Shown: in pieces, positions 1 to 9,493 of the stretch
Layout of the letters: the number at the start of each line of letters is the position of its first letter
Numbering within the stretch: position 1 is the stretch's first letter
Origin: Anaerobacillus arseniciselenatis
Lineage (GTDB): Bacteria; Bacillota; Bacilli; Bacillales; Anaerobacillaceae
Direction of reading: 5' to 3'
Length of the DNA: 64,000 nt
NCBI RefSeq assembly: GCF_001865995.1
Contig: NZ_MLQQ01000013.1
Coordinates: 1-64,000, forward strand
The notes under the pieces: generated by a model
What the model saw: the letters and a program-made list of their open reading frames with translations, nothing else
Database searches by the model: none
What the model was told of the DNA's origin: nothing
Position numbers and translations under genes: made by a program

Positions 1-207
1 AAGCGTCACATCACCCAAAAGGTAACGCGAGACCTTCTCGCGTGCCCGAACAAAGCGTCACATCACCCAAAAGGTAACGCGAGACCTTCTCGCGTGCCCG
101 AACAAAGCGTCACACCACCCAAAAGGTGACGCTAGACCTTCTCCCGTGCCTGAACAAAGCGTCACACTCAACAAAAGGTAACGCGAGATCTTCTTGCATG
201 CCCGACC
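1..207. repeat. Tandem array of a 52-bp repeat, about four copies
   Basis: Four head-to-tail copies with a 52-bp period (AAGCGTCACA recurs at 1, 53, 105 and 157). The first two copies are identical and the last two diverge. Each unit carries the short inverted repeat GCGAGACCTTCTCGC. The array probably extends left of the window. Related, more degenerate sequence occurs near 26.4 kb. Function unknown. Confidence 0.9.
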
Positions 208-518
208 CCATAAGGAACCTAACTACTGCACACTCCTCCCATACTATCCATTCGTTGTATGTACAAATCTCTATCCTCATCTAATAACAAAAGTATCAAT
301 CATAAAGCTTAATAAAAGCGAAGCGAAAGAAAATCGAACAACATTTTTACATGCGGGATAGTGACGGTAATCGGTTATGAATATTTTGTGCATTGGTACA
401 AAAATAACCAAGTATTCAGGTTGAAAATAAGGATGTTAGTACATACAAACGCTTTCTTTACTTTGTTAAAATTATTTTAGATATTTAAAAATTACAACAA
501 GTAAGGAAAGAGGGCTTT
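208..518. other. Intergenic region upstream of the chemoreceptor
   Basis: No open frame or RNA gene is recognisable. The AT-rich stretch before 519 presumably holds the chemoreceptor promoter, but I see no convincing SigD-type motif. An AGGAAAGAGGG ribosome binding site precedes the ATG at 519. Confidence 0.4.
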
Positions 519-2597
519 ATGTTAAAGAATTTTTCGTTTAATAAAAAATTGTTTTTTATGTTTGTAGTAACTGGGCTTTTACCTTTGCTGGCGGTCGGAA
601 TTGCTGCGTATATCATAGCTAAGGGGAACATTACAGATGAAGTTGTTAGTGAAAGTGAACTTTACTTAGAGTTAACGAAAGAAAGGTTAGCAGATTATTT
701 TAGTGAAAAGCGGTCTGAAGGAATCAGCATCGCAAAGTCTAAAGACGTTTATGGAAACTTACATATTTTAATGAATGAGGAAGCGGGTTCACTTGAATAT
801 CGCCAAAGTTACAATAGCCTTGATCAGTTTTTACAACTAATTCATGAACAGTATGAATATGATCAAGTGTTTTTAACCGATGATCAAGGGATTGTAAAGT
901 ACTCTACAACAAACCAATCTGATTTTGAAGGGTCTAACTTAGAGTTTCGTGATTATTTCATTGATGCGATCAATGGAAAGCAAGTGTGGAGTTCTTTATT
1001 TGAGACGACGCAAGACTTTAATGCAGTCGTTTTATCTACCCCTGTCTATGAGGATGGATTTTCTAATAGAGCGATCGGTACGTTAGTATTTTTAGTTCAA
1101 GAACAAAGAATTACAGACGTAGTCCATGCTGGAACTGATTTCCTTGGTGCTACTGGAGATGCTTATTTAGTTAACGGTGAAGGAGTCTTTTTTAGTAATA
1201 CACAAAGAGGCGATTATCAACAGGGCGCAGCATTAAATGAAATATTAGAGACAGAAGCAGCCAACTATTTGCAACAACCCATTTCTAACGGTGATCTTTC
1301 ATTTTTACATGCTGCACAATACAATAACTATTTAGGTAATGAAGTTTTAGGTAGTTTAGGTGTATTCCAAATGGGTGACGAACCAATGGGAATTGTCATA
1401 GAAGTTGAAACGTCTGAGGTGTTTGCCGGACTTTATACGTTAAGAAATTATTTATTGATATCGATTGTTATTGCGACAATCATTGGTTTTGTTATCGCAT
1501 TTACTTTTGCAAGAAATATGACAAAGCCAATGCATGAAACTGTTCATGTTTTACAACGAATGGCGCAAGGTGACTTCTCAAACGAATTTTCTAAAGATAG
1601 TTTAAACCGAAATGATGAAACCGGAAAAATGTCAGTAGCAATAAGTGAAATGCAACATTCGGTAAAACAAATCATTGGAACAGTATTAACTTCTTCGAAC
1701 CAAGTGGCGAGCTCCTCGCAGCAATTATTAGCAAGTGCTGGTGAAACAAAACAAGCGAGCCAAGAAGTATCGAACTCAATTCAAGAAGTTGCCGAAGGTG
1801 CGGAATTACAAGTGAAAAATACACAGGAAACTTCGCAGGTAATGGAGGAAATGGCAGTAGCTATTCAAAAAGTAGCAGAAACGGCATCATATATTACCGA
1901 CTCTTCTAGAGAGATGTCTACAAAGGCAGGTATCGGGGGCAAAAGTGTTACGGGTGCTGTCACTCAAATGGAACGAATTCAAGAAGAGACAGAGGAAACG
2001 ACGGCAATTATTGAAACGTTAAAACACGATTCGAGTGAAATCGGAAAGTTCATTCACTTAATTACCGATATTTCTGAGCAAACGAATCTATTAGCCTTAA
2101 ATGCGGCAATCGAAGCAGCACGTGCTGGGGAAGCAGGTAAAGGTTTTGCTGTAGTTGCAGATGAAATTCGAAAGCTAGCAGATCAAACGAGAAATTCAGC
2201 AACAACTGTTTACGATTTAGTCGTCAATATTCAAGACAACACAACCAAAGCAGTTACTTCCATTAATGAAGGCAAGGATGAAGTGAATAAGGGGATTGTC
2301 GTTATTGGAGAAGTAGGGAAAATGTTTGAAGAAATTTTTGCATCGGTCAATAATGTCGCTGGTCAAATTGAAGACTTATCAGCAGTAGCTGAGGAAATGT
2401 CTGCAAGCTCTGAAGAAGTTACAGCCTCAGTTGCAGAAATGGCAGGAACATCTAAAAACGCTTCTTCAAGTGCTGAAGAAGTAGCTGCTTCTTCACAACA
2501 ACAACTAGCAGCGATTGAGGAAGTCGCTCACGCATCCAACGAATTGCGAAAAATGGCCGATGAACTTCAAGAAGCATGTGATCGTTTTAAAATATAA
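519..2597 (+). CDS. Methyl-accepting chemotaxis protein
   Basis: A 692-residue membrane chemoreceptor that would signal through CheW/CheA. Membrane helix 1 lies near residues 10-33. A large extracellular Cache-like sensor domain spans about 35-305. Helix 2 is near 308-330, followed by HAMP (about 331-385) and the cytoplasmic coiled-coil signalling domain. The highly conserved hairpin tip, [19 protein letters not shown], is near residue 520, and the methylation-helix regions are rich in Glu/Gln/Ala/Ser. The ligand cannot be told from sequence. The gene stands alone between repeat-rich regions. Confidence 0.95.
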   Translation: MLKNFSFNKKLFFMFVVTGLLPLLAVGIAAYIIAKGNITDEVVSESELYLELTKERLADYFSEKRSEGISIAKSKDVYGNLHILMNEEAGSLEYRQSYNSLDQFLQLIHEQYEYDQVFLTDDQGIVKYSTTNQSDFEGSNLEFRDYFIDAINGKQVWSSLFETTQDFNAVVLSTPVYEDGFSNRAIGTLVFLVQEQRITDVVHAGTDFLGATGDAYLVNGEGVFFSNTQRGDYQQGAALNEILETEAANYLQQPISNGDLSFLHAAQYNNYLGNEVLGSLGVFQMGDEPMGIVIEVETSEVFAGLYTLRNYLLISIVIATIIGFVIAFTFARNMTKPMHETVHVLQRMAQGDFSNEFSKDSLNRNDETGKMSVAISEMQHSVKQIIGTVLTSSNQVASSSQQLLASAGETKQASQEVSNSIQEVAEGAELQVKNTQETSQVMEEMAVAIQKVAETASYITDSSREMSTKAGIGGKSVTGAVTQMERIQEETEETTAIIETLKHDSSEIGKFIHLITDISEQTNLLALNAAIEAARAGEAGKGFAVVADEIRKLADQTRNSATTVYDLVVNIQDNTTKAVTSINEGKDEVNKGIVVIGEVGKMFEEIFASVNNVAGQIEDLSAVAEEMSASSEEVTASVAEMAGTSKNASSSAEEVAASSQQQLAAIEEVAHASNELRKMADELQEACDRFKI

Positions 2598-2689
2598 TTA
2601 AATATAACTGAAATATAGGCTGTCTCAATAAATGCGTAGTTCCTATTCTAGTAAGACAGAAAGGGTTCGAACATTTTAAGGAGGCAGCT

Positions 2690-2930
2690 TTTTGTGGTAA
2701 AAGTTGGTTTGTTGGTTAGTGGTTAGTTGGAAAGCAAAACCCTGGACTTTTCCATATTAGATTGTGACGATTAATCGTCATGAGGGTTTTGTATAAAAAA
2801 GGCGGTTGATTTCGTGAACGAGCCTCTGAGATTCCTTAGAAGGTCACAGCGAAGAGAGGGAAATCAGCCGCCTTTTCCCTGTTAGATGATGACTATTAAT
2901 CGTCATGATCGTTTTGTATGGAAAAATATA
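2690..2930. repeat. Composite intergenic repeat, copy 1 (palindromic modules plus long hairpin)
   Basis: Two copies of a roughly 40-bp module (TTAGAT, then a TGACG/CGTCA palindrome, then GTTTTGTAT) at 2757-2795 and 2882-2925 flank a long hairpin at 2797-2876. The hairpin arms are AAAAGGCGGTTGATTT and AAATCAGCCGCCTTTT, 16 pairs with one G-U. Between them lie GAACGAGCCTCT, a small inner stem, and ACAGCGAAGAG. The same arrangement recurs at 15.5-15.8 kb with compensatory changes in the arms. It could be a structured RNA or a mobile palindromic repeat. Confidence 0.75.
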
Positions 2931-3055
2931 TGTTTAATACGTCATGACAATTGGAAAGGCCTAATTATTTTAAAAAATGTGAACTATGTCACTGAATTCC
3001 TTCCAATATATTTTTTATAATCAAGTATTGTGTATACTTGAAAGGATGATTTTTC

Positions 3056-4351
3056 ATGTACAAACGATCAAGGTTTAACGTGGTTTCAGAAACCGATTTA
3101 GGAGAGTTAATCGTTTATAACAGTTACAGTGGTGCAATTGCTCTTTTTGATAAAGAAGAGGCCGAAAAAGTACATGGGCTGTTAACGAAAGGTGCATCAG
3201 GTGAAACCCATCTTGAACAACAACTTGTTCAACAAGGTTTTCTTGTGAGCAGTGAGATTGATGAGAAAAGACGAGCAACATTTTTACATCAAACGATGCA
3301 CCGTACCGACTCGATGCATTTAGTCATTTTACCAACGGAGTCGTGTAACTTCCGCTGTACATATTGTTATGAGGATTTTCCACGTGGAAAAATGACCGAA
3401 AAAGCAAAACAAGGGTTAAAAAATTACGTTCAACAACAAGGGAAATACCTTAAACAATTAACGGTTAGTTGGTTTGGTGGAGAACCGTTACTAGCCGATG
3501 ACGTCATCAATGAACTATCAGAAACTTTTTTACAAGTAGCTAATGAGCAAGACTTTGTTTATTCAGCAGAAGTCGCAACGAACGGATATTTATTAACGAA
3601 AGATCGCTTTGAACAACTATTGAAAAACGGTGTTCAACAAGTAATGGTTACGATTGACGGTAATGAAGTTGAACATAATCAACGTCGCAAGCTAGCAAAC
3701 GGTGAAGGTTCATTTGCAACGATCTTCGAAAATTTAAGAAGTTTAAAGGAAGTAGAAGGCGATTTTGAAATCACACTAAGAACGAATTTTGATGAAGAAA
3801 GCTTGGCAGCGATGCCAGATTTCATATCTTCGTTGAAAGCTAACTTTGGAGATGATCCACGTTTTAAAACGTATTTTCGACCGGTGGCTCGTTGGGGCGG
3901 TAAAAACGATGAGTGCCTGCCGGTTTGTGACCGTAATACGATTGATGAAAAAATTTGGGAGTTTACCGAAAAAGCAATTGAAGAAGGACTTCCGATGAGT
4001 GCTTTAATTGCGGGTTCCCTTCAACCGACAGCTTCTGTATGTTATGCAGCAAAGCCAAACTCGTTTATTATCGCAAGTGATGCTCAAATTTTTAAGTGTA
4101 CGTTAGCGTTTGATGCTGAAGAGAATCAGTTAGGCACACTTGAAGAAGATGGAACACTTAATATTGATTACGATAAAGTAGCTCTTTGGACGACTTCGGG
4201 TGAAGAAACCGATGAAAACTGTCAATCGTGTTTTTTTAGACCGGCTTGCCAAGGAAACCATTGTCCGTTTTATCGAAAAGCGACAGGCGATCGCCCCTGC
4301 TCTCACGAAAAACGACAAATTAAAAAGGTTTTAAGTTTAATAGCAAAGTAG
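3056..4351 (+). CDS. Radical SAM/SPASM peptide maturase
   Basis: A 431-residue radical SAM enzyme. The N-terminal ~90 residues resemble the peptide-recognition region of RiPP maturases. The radical SAM cluster motif CNFRCTYC has its cysteines at 97, 101 and 104, followed by the glycine-rich WFGGEPLL motif. The C-terminal SPASM region carries many cysteines (CYAAK, KCTLAF, CQSCFFRPACQGNHC, CSHEK), enough for two auxiliary Fe-S clusters. Such enzymes install cross-links or epimerise residues in ribosomal peptides. The 28-residue ORF 290 bp downstream is the likely substrate. The reaction type cannot be inferred, and no transporter or protease gene is adjacent. Confidence 0.88.
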   Translation: MYKRSRFNVVSETDLGELIVYNSYSGAIALFDKEEAEKVHGLLTKGASGETHLEQQLVQQGFLVSSEIDEKRRATFLHQTMHRTDSMHLVILPTESCNFRCTYCYEDFPRGKMTEKAKQGLKNYVQQQGKYLKQLTVSWFGGEPLLADDVINELSETFLQVANEQDFVYSAEVATNGYLLTKDRFEQLLKNGVQQVMVTIDGNEVEHNQRRKLANGEGSFATIFENLRSLKEVEGDFEITLRTNFDEESLAAMPDFISSLKANFGDDPRFKTYFRPVARWGGKNDECLPVCDRNTIDEKIWEFTEKAIEEGLPMSALIAGSLQPTASVCYAAKPNSFIIASDAQIFKCTLAFDAEENQLGTLEEDGTLNIDYDKVALWTTSGEETDENCQSCFFRPACQGNHCPFYRKATGDRPCSHEKRQIKKVLSLIAK

Positions 4352-4591
4352 TTTTGAGTTTAAAAGGCAGTTTTGAGTGAAGAGTTATGAGTTGTATGAG
4401 GGATGAGCTTCGTAGTTGCCCACGTGTTAACTCAAAAACGAAATAGAAAAGCTACTGAACACTAAAGCGTTCATAAAGGCTTCACACCAGAAGATGTGGA
4501 AACTCAAAAGGAGAAGCTAAAGAAATATTTAACTTTTCCTCACAACAGATCTACACTAGGGATACGCACAGCTTCGAAGCAGTACTAACAA

Positions 4592-4628
4592 TAACTCAAA
4601 ACTCAAAACTCAAAACTCAAAACTCAAA
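4592..4628. repeat. 7-bp microsatellite (AACTCAA)5
   Basis: Five tandem AACTCAA units lie just upstream of the small-peptide gene. Inverted versions (TTTTGAGTTT) occur at 4353-4378, right after the radical SAM gene, so the spacer could fold back on itself. Confidence 0.8.
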
Positions 4629-4644
4629 CAAGGAGGTGACAGTA

Positions 4645-4731
4645 ATGAAAATTATTCAACAAGGAGTAACTCCAGTATCAGTAACAACCAAAGGGCAGGT
4701 TGTTAAGTCAGTACCAGGAAGCTTTAAATAA
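4645..4731 (+). CDS. Candidate RiPP precursor peptide, 28 aa
   Basis: A tiny ORF starting MKIIQQGVTPVSVT and ending VKSVPGSFK. It is preceded by a near-consensus AAGGAGGTGA site 6-7 nt before the ATG and followed by a strong terminator at 4768-4810. The position downstream of a radical SAM/SPASM maturase, the excellent ribosome binding site and the terminator support a real gene. It has no cysteine, so sactipeptide or ranthipeptide thioether chemistry is unlikely. Lys, Gln, Val, Thr, Ser and Phe remain as possible modification targets. I do not recognise the family. Confidence 0.6.
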   Translation: MKIIQQGVTPVSVTTKGQVVKSVPGSFK

Positions 4732-4767
4732 GTGATAGGAAGCTACATTTATTTTGTTCTGTAATGC

Positions 4768-4810
4768 AAAAAAGTTTCACGCAATGATTTTTCTAGCGTG
4801 AAACTTTTTT
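4768..4810. terminator. Bidirectional intrinsic terminator
   Basis: Perfect stem AAAAAAGTTTCACGC / GCGTGAAACTTTTTT with a 13-nt loop. It follows the 28-residue peptide gene on the plus strand and also faces the HDOD pseudogene on the minus strand. Confidence 0.9.
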
Positions 4811-5265
4811 ATTTACGAGTTTTCGTCCAGCCACAAAACGTTTACACTTCTTCGTATCAAGTAGTGAGAACAATCCAACTATAAATGATGCAGATTTTTT
4901 ATTATGCCCAAGTAAAGGGTCCGCTAATAGCTCAGCAAGCTTTGCCCTAATTAATGAGCGTTGAATTATTTCCTTAATAGTGGGCGTATCCCCTCCATGG
5001 TCTTTCAATGTAATAATTGTATTTACTTCTTTAACTCATTTAATCCTAAAATAACGATCGCTTGTTGAATGGACGTAACTTTTACTCTAGTATAATAAGC
5101 AAACGTGTTTACCATTTTTAAAATTTTATAAGAAAGTGAGATGTCAAATTCGATCATATTCGTAATTTTATCGTTTAAATTCCTTAATCGCCGCAATGCC
5201 TCGTCATCGGCTTCAACATCTTCAAGATAAAAAATAGATTCGGAGGATTTCAATATGGCCGTCAT
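4793..5265 (-). pseudogene. Remnant of an EAL/HDOD-type signalling protein (YuxH-like)
   Basis: Two out-of-phase minus-strand frames (5265-5023 and 5008-4793) together resemble the C-terminal HDOD domain of YuxH-type proteins. The first contains FDISLSYKILKMVNTFAYY and IQQAIVILGLNELKK. The second continues with KDHGGDTPTIKEIIQRSLIR and KSASFIVGLFSLLDT. The EAL half is missing, and a frameshift and stop separate the two frames. The start of the remnant overlaps the start of the divergent hydrolase gene. Family assignment is from memory. Confidence 0.65.
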
Positions 5266-6208
5266 TCAACAAACGAAGTCAAGACCAATGCGTTATCGGA
5301 AAAAAATTATTATATCTCTTTCTCTACTATTATTCATATCTATGCTCATGGTTGTCACGATATCAATATACGTTGGTCAAAACTTAACGCAGCCCGAAAG
5401 ACGTGAAATCACGCAATTTCCCACTGATTTTGGTTTGATTTACGAGGATGTTTCATTTTTGAGTAAGAAAGATGATCTTAGCTTAAGTGGTTGGTGGGTG
5501 CCAGCTCAAAATGATGGTGTAGAAGTTGAAGCAGAACACACGGTGATTTTTGCTCACGGATATGGAGATGTTCGAACGCAAGAAAAAATAACGACGTTAC
5601 AGTTAGCGAAAAGATTGACGAATGAAGGTTATCACGTATTGTTATTTGATTTTCGTGGCTCAGGTAAATCAGATGGTGAATTAGTGACGATCGGTCAGTT
5701 TGAAAAAGATGATTTGCTTGGTGCAACAAGTTTTGTAAAAGAAGAAAAAGGGTCTGAAAAGATTTCAGTAATCGGTTGGTCAATGGGGGCGGTAACGGCG
5801 ATTTTAGCAATGACAGAGAGCGATGATATTCGCGCCGTCGTTGCTGACAGTCCTTTTGCAGATTTAGAGGAGTACTTAACAGAAAACTTACCTTACTGGT
5901 CAGGATTACCTTCTTTCCCGTTCACATCGTTGATCATTAATATTATCCCGCATCTTTCAGGGATTGTCGCAGAAGAAGTGAGTCCATATCAAGCGGTGGA
6001 AAACATCGGTGAAGACCGACTATTCCTTATCCATAGTACAGATGATGAACCTATTCCATACTCAAATAGCGAGCGCATTTTTGGAGCTATTCCAAACACA
6101 GAACAAGTAGAACTTTGGGTCACTGAAGGTGGCGGTCACATAGAATCTTATTTAACAGACAAACTAGAATACGAAGAACGAGTTCTCGCATTTTTGCAAA
6201 ATGAATAA
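5255..6208 (+). CDS. Membrane-anchored alpha/beta hydrolase
   Basis: 317 residues. An N-terminal signal-anchor helix (about 18-40) is followed by an alpha/beta hydrolase fold. FAHGYGDVRTQ is the oxyanion-hole region. GWSMGA is the nucleophile elbow with the catalytic Ser. An Asp in the STDDEPIPY segment and the His of GGGHIE complete the triad. This resembles Bacillus YqkD-type serine hydrolases of unknown substrate. GGAGG lies about 9 nt before the ATG. The gene is probably monocistronic. Confidence 0.85.
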   Translation: MAVIQQTKSRPMRYRKKIIISLSLLLFISMLMVVTISIYVGQNLTQPERREITQFPTDFGLIYEDVSFLSKKDDLSLSGWWVPAQNDGVEVEAEHTVIFAHGYGDVRTQEKITTLQLAKRLTNEGYHVLLFDFRGSGKSDGELVTIGQFEKDDLLGATSFVKEEKGSEKISVIGWSMGAVTAILAMTESDDIRAVVADSPFADLEEYLTENLPYWSGLPSFPFTSLIINIIPHLSGIVAEEVSPYQAVENIGEDRLFLIHSTDDEPIPYSNSERIFGAIPNTEQVELWVTEGGGHIESYLTDKLEYEERVLAFLQNE

Positions 6209-6280
6209 TTGTTAGACTATAAAATAACATGTACAGTATAAAAATGACTCTATGCTCCGTAAAATAGATAATGGATTAAT

Positions 6281-6389
6281 GAATTTCATAATTCAATATT
6301 ATCGCCAATAAGAATCTATATGTAGTTGCGTTAATTCGCTCGCAACTACATATGTTTCATATGGTTCAATTTAGGTAATTATGAAATTC
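6281..6389. mobile_element. MITE-like element, copy 1
   Basis: A 109-bp element with terminal inverted repeats GAATTTCATAATT / AATTATGAAATTC and an inner palindrome around TATGTAGTTGCG / CGCAACTACATA. It has no coding capacity. Three relatives occur at 11.9, 15.2 and 22.0 kb. Confidence 0.8.
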
Positions 6390-6443
6390 ACTCAGATGAG
6401 AAACAGTATAATTTAAAGAAGAACAGAAAGGATGCTCGACATT

Positions 6444-6704
6444 ATGAAAGCCGTAATTGACCGATTTGTTGATGGGGAACTGGCGGTTTTACTCGTAGGT
6501 GAGGAAGAAAAAGAATATAATGTTCCGATAAAAGATCTTCCTCAAGGTGCAAAAGAAGGTAGTATTGTTAATGTAACGATCACTGATGGTACGATCGTTG
6601 CTCTTCAACTATTACTAGAAGAAACGAATGCCCAGCAAAACCGAATGAATGAAAAGTTGAACCAACTAAAATCACGTAAACGAAGTAATTTTAAACGTAA
6701 TTAA
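6444..6704 (+). CDS. DUF3006 family protein
   Basis: A small (86 aa) soluble protein. The N-terminus MKAVIDRFVDGELAVLL is typical of DUF3006 proteins, which fold as a small beta-barrel and are often encoded beside secreted hydrolases. I use the ATG at 6444, because the in-frame ATG at 6432 sits directly on the GAAAGG ribosome site. The basic, Asn-rich tail (KSRKRSNFKRN) could bind nucleic acid; no function is established. Confidence 0.8.
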   Translation: MKAVIDRFVDGELAVLLVGEEEKEYNVPIKDLPQGAKEGSIVNVTITDGTIVALQLLLEETNAQQNRMNEKLNQLKSRKRSNFKRN

Positions 6705-6708
6705 AAAG

Positions 6709-6840
6709 GTGGGACTGTCCCATAAGTGTCTGACACCATGCAGCGCTTACTAAATATTTGACGTATGGATTTATAAACCGTCTATATTTGGTGCCAAGCG
6801 GTGTCTGAAACTTTCTTATGGGACAGTCCCATATTTTTTC
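6709..6840 (+). terminator. Long hairpin terminator with GTGTCTGACACC core
   Basis: GGGACTGTCCCATAAG pairs with CTTATGGGACAGTCCC over a long interrupted stem containing GTGTCTGACACC, then T-rich sequence. It is one of four related long hairpins in this window (also 18.9, 24.4 and 51.8 kb). Confidence 0.8.
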
Positions 6841-7628
6841 TTTTTTTTATGAGCATATTTTAATCGTGGATGAGCATATCTTGGTTTATAGTCAAAATTT
6901 GAAATATAATAGTTACGATTGTTTAAAAACTATTTGAAAAAAAGAAAATTTTCTTCACAAAAACGACAATTATTTAAGTAAAGTATTAATAACTATCAAA
7001 ATAGTGAAAAAACGTTATGTGGCGCTTTTGTGACAGGGTTTTTGGTAGAATTTTGTTATTTGAATGTAAGATAGTAGTTTTGCTTCTGTAAAAGTCTACA
7101 ATTTATGGTTGTTCAAACCCCGTAAATTTGGTATAAATAAACTAAGCAATCGCTTACAAGAACTAAAATTAAAAATTATCTTAATTTCAAGAAGGTTCTA
7201 AAATTAGTAGATTAGTAGCGATGCTTTTATAGGGGGGGTATTTGGTACCCTAATAATGGAAAACTGAATGTTTTTCAGGTGTAAAATTCCTATAATCTAA
7301 GAATATCCTTAGGGAGGCGGTTCGGCAGCAAGAATACCTTTCAACTTTCTCATCAAACGGCCCTAGAAACATAGTCTTAGGAGAATTTCACATTGTAAAT
7401 TTGGTAGGGGGCAATTTTCTATCAATCTTTTTCATCATGGAAAAGTAAGTGAATTACTGAACTTACTTTTACAACCTCAAGTGTTTTTATAACTATTGAT
7501 ACTATCAAAAATAATCATGAATTATTTTTGAATGATAGTAGAGGGAACTTAACTACTGTAAAGTTAGTTTCCCAAAAAAAATTAACCAAGGTATGTAAAA
7601 TTGAAGTATACGTGAGGAGTGTGAATCA
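6841..7628. other. Long leader region of the fix/etf operon
   Basis: About 790 bp without a gene. Two clear inverted repeats lie near its end. One is AAAAGTAAGT / ACTTACTTTT at 7441-7470. The other is ACTATCAAAAATAAT / ATTATTTTTGAATGATAGT at 7501-7539, about 90 bp before the first ATG. They could be operators or leader RNA hairpins. I recognise no riboswitch. Confidence 0.5.
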
Positions 7629-8453
7629 ATGCACATTGTTGTTTGTGTTAAGCAAGTCCCGGATACAAAAGTAATTAAAGTAAATCCAAAGACGAACACA
7701 CTAGATCGTTCAAGTGCACCAGCTATTTTAAACCCTTATGATGCACATGCGGTTGAAGAAGCAGTTCGTTTGAAAGAGCAGCATGGTGGTAAGGTTACTG
7801 TCTTATCGATGGGTCCACCACAAGCGGTGAAAGCGATCAAAAAGTGTGTAGAAATAGGTGCTGACGAAGGAGTTCTTATTTCTGACCGAGCATTTGCTGG
7901 AGCAGATACGTTAGCGACTAGTTATGCGTTAACCAAAGCGATTGAAAAGATTCAAAAGAAAGAACCGATTTCATTAGTTCTTTGTGGAAAGCATGCGATC
8001 GATGGAGACACTGGTCAAGTAGGACCTGGTATTGCTCGTCGTATGGAAATTCCACCAATTACAAATGTTATTAAAATAGAGAATGTTGATAATAAAGAAT
8101 CAAAAGTGGAAATTCGTCGTAAAATTGAAAACGGATATGAAATCATTCAATCTCAAACTCCTTGTCTATTAACAGTAGAAAAAGAGATTAATGAAGTTGC
8201 TTATTCTCCAATGCCAAACATGATTAAAGCTGCTCGTTATGAACCAACCGTTTGGACGGTAGCAGACCTTGATGATGTTGACAAGCAACAGTTAGGTATG
8301 AAAGGCTCACCAACAATTGTAGGTAAGATGTGGCCGCCAGCGAAAAGTGAAGGTGCTAAGCTTATTGAAGGCGATGCAAAATCGCAAGTCAAAGAGCTTG
8401 TTTCAGCAGTTCTTGAGAAACGTGAGCTATTCGCACAGAAAGGCGGGAAGTAA
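7629..8453 (+). CDS. fixA: Electron transfer flavoprotein beta subunit (FixA/EtfB)
   Basis: 274 residues, beginning MHIVVCVKQVPDT and containing the AMP/FAD-binding segment CGKHAIDGDTGQVGPGIA. It pairs with the alpha subunit encoded 2 bp downstream. Together with the downstream FixC- and FixX-like genes this gives the four-gene FixABCX layout, in which electrons pass from an acyl-CoA or NADH donor to quinone and, in bifurcating members, also to ferredoxin. RBS GAGGAG. Whether this ETF bifurcates cannot be settled here. Confidence 0.92.
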   Translation: MHIVVCVKQVPDTKVIKVNPKTNTLDRSSAPAILNPYDAHAVEEAVRLKEQHGGKVTVLSMGPPQAVKAIKKCVEIGADEGVLISDRAFAGADTLATSYALTKAIEKIQKKEPISLVLCGKHAIDGDTGQVGPGIARRMEIPPITNVIKIENVDNKESKVEIRRKIENGYEIIQSQTPCLLTVEKEINEVAYSPMPNMIKAARYEPTVWTVADLDDVDKQQLGMKGSPTIVGKMWPPAKSEGAKLIEGDAKSQVKELVSAVLEKRELFAQKGGK

Positions 8454-8455
8454 TT

Positions 8456-9493
8456 ATGGCTATGAATATCGAAGAGTACAAAGGTGTATGGGTATTTATC
8501 GAGCAAATTGAAGGTGAAGTAGTAGGAGTTTCTTTAGAGTTACTCGGTGCTGGCCGTGCTTTAGCTGATAAGCTAGGAGTAGATCTTTGTGGGGTATTAC
8601 TCGGACATAATGTAAAAGACCTTAGCCCACAATTATTTGAATACGGTGCTGACAAAGTTTACGTCATCGATGACCCAATCGTAGAACAATATCGTTCTGA
8701 AACATATATGAAAGCTGTTGGTGATTTAGTTCGCAAATATAAACCTGAAATTTTCTTATACGGAGCAACAGCTAACGGAAAAGATTTAGCTAGTGCGGTT
8801 GCAACAGAAGTTATGACAGGTTTAACAGCAGATACGACAATGCTTGATATTGATTTAGAGAAGCGTTTATTTGAAGCAAGCCGTCCTGCGTTTGGTGGTA
8901 ACATAATGGCGACGATCCTTTGTAAAAAGCATCGCCCACAAATGGCAACGGTTCGCTCGAAAGTAATGAAGATGTTAGATCCAGAGCCAGGCCGTACTGG
9001 TGAAGTCATTGAAGAGACAATCTCGTTAAAAGAAGAAGATCTACGTACGAAAGTACTAGAAATCGTTCGTGATGCGAGTAAAAAGGTAAACTTAGCAGAG
9101 GCAGAAATTATTGTTGCTGCTGGTAAAGGCGTGAAGGATGCAGCGGGCTTTAAGTTAGTAACTGACTTAGCTGACGTACTTAATGCAACAGTTGGTGCTA
9201 GTCGTGACGTTGTTGAAGCTGGACTCATCGGTCATGAGTACCAAGTAGGTCAAACAGGTGAAACAGTTACACCAAAATTATACTTTGCAATCGGAATTTC
9301 CGGAGCTGTTCAACACGTAGTAGGAATGAGTAACTCTGAAACTATTATTGCAATTAATAAAGATCCAGATGCACAAATTTTTAATGCTGCTCACTATGGT
9401 GTCGTTGGTGACTTGTTTGAAATCGTTCCAATGTTAACTGAAGAATTTAGAACAGCGTTAAAAGAAGTTGGAGGTGTCAAAACTAATGCCTGA
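8456..9493 (+). CDS. fixB: Electron transfer flavoprotein alpha subunit (FixB/EtfA)
   Basis: 345 residues. The N-terminal domain contains GYGATANGKDLAS-like nucleotide-contact sequence. The C-terminal FAD domain contains GQTGETVTPKLYFAIGISGA and a terminal NKDPDAQIFNAAHYGVVGD segment, the ETF-alpha signature region. It starts 2 bp after fixA and overlaps the start of fixC, so translation is likely coupled. Confidence 0.93.
   Translation: MAMNIEEYKGVWVFIEQIEGEVVGVSLELLGAGRALADKLGVDLCGVLLGHNVKDLSPQLFEYGADKVYVIDDPIVEQYRSETYMKAVGDLVRKYKPEIFLYGATANGKDLASAVATEVMTGLTADTTMLDIDLEKRLFEASRPAFGGNIMATILCKKHRPQMATVRSKVMKMLDPEPGRTGEVIEETISLKEEDLRTKVLEIVRDASKKVNLAEAEIIVAAGKGVKDAAGFKLVTDLADVLNATVGASRDVVEAGLIGHEYQVGQTGETVTPKLYFAIGISGAVQHVVGMSNSETIIAINKDPDAQIFNAAHYGVVGDLFEIVPMLTEEFRTALKEVGGVKTNA

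Noticed and set aside
1..207. CRISPR array
   Set aside because: Whole 52-bp units repeat head to tail without unique spacers, and no cas genes are present.
4130..4318. Minus-strand ORF inside the radical SAM gene
   Set aside because: Out-of-frame shadow of the conserved SPASM region with no ribosome site.
7201..7420. Riboswitch before the fix operon
   Set aside because: G-rich runs and short dyads are present, but I could not match any known aptamer core.
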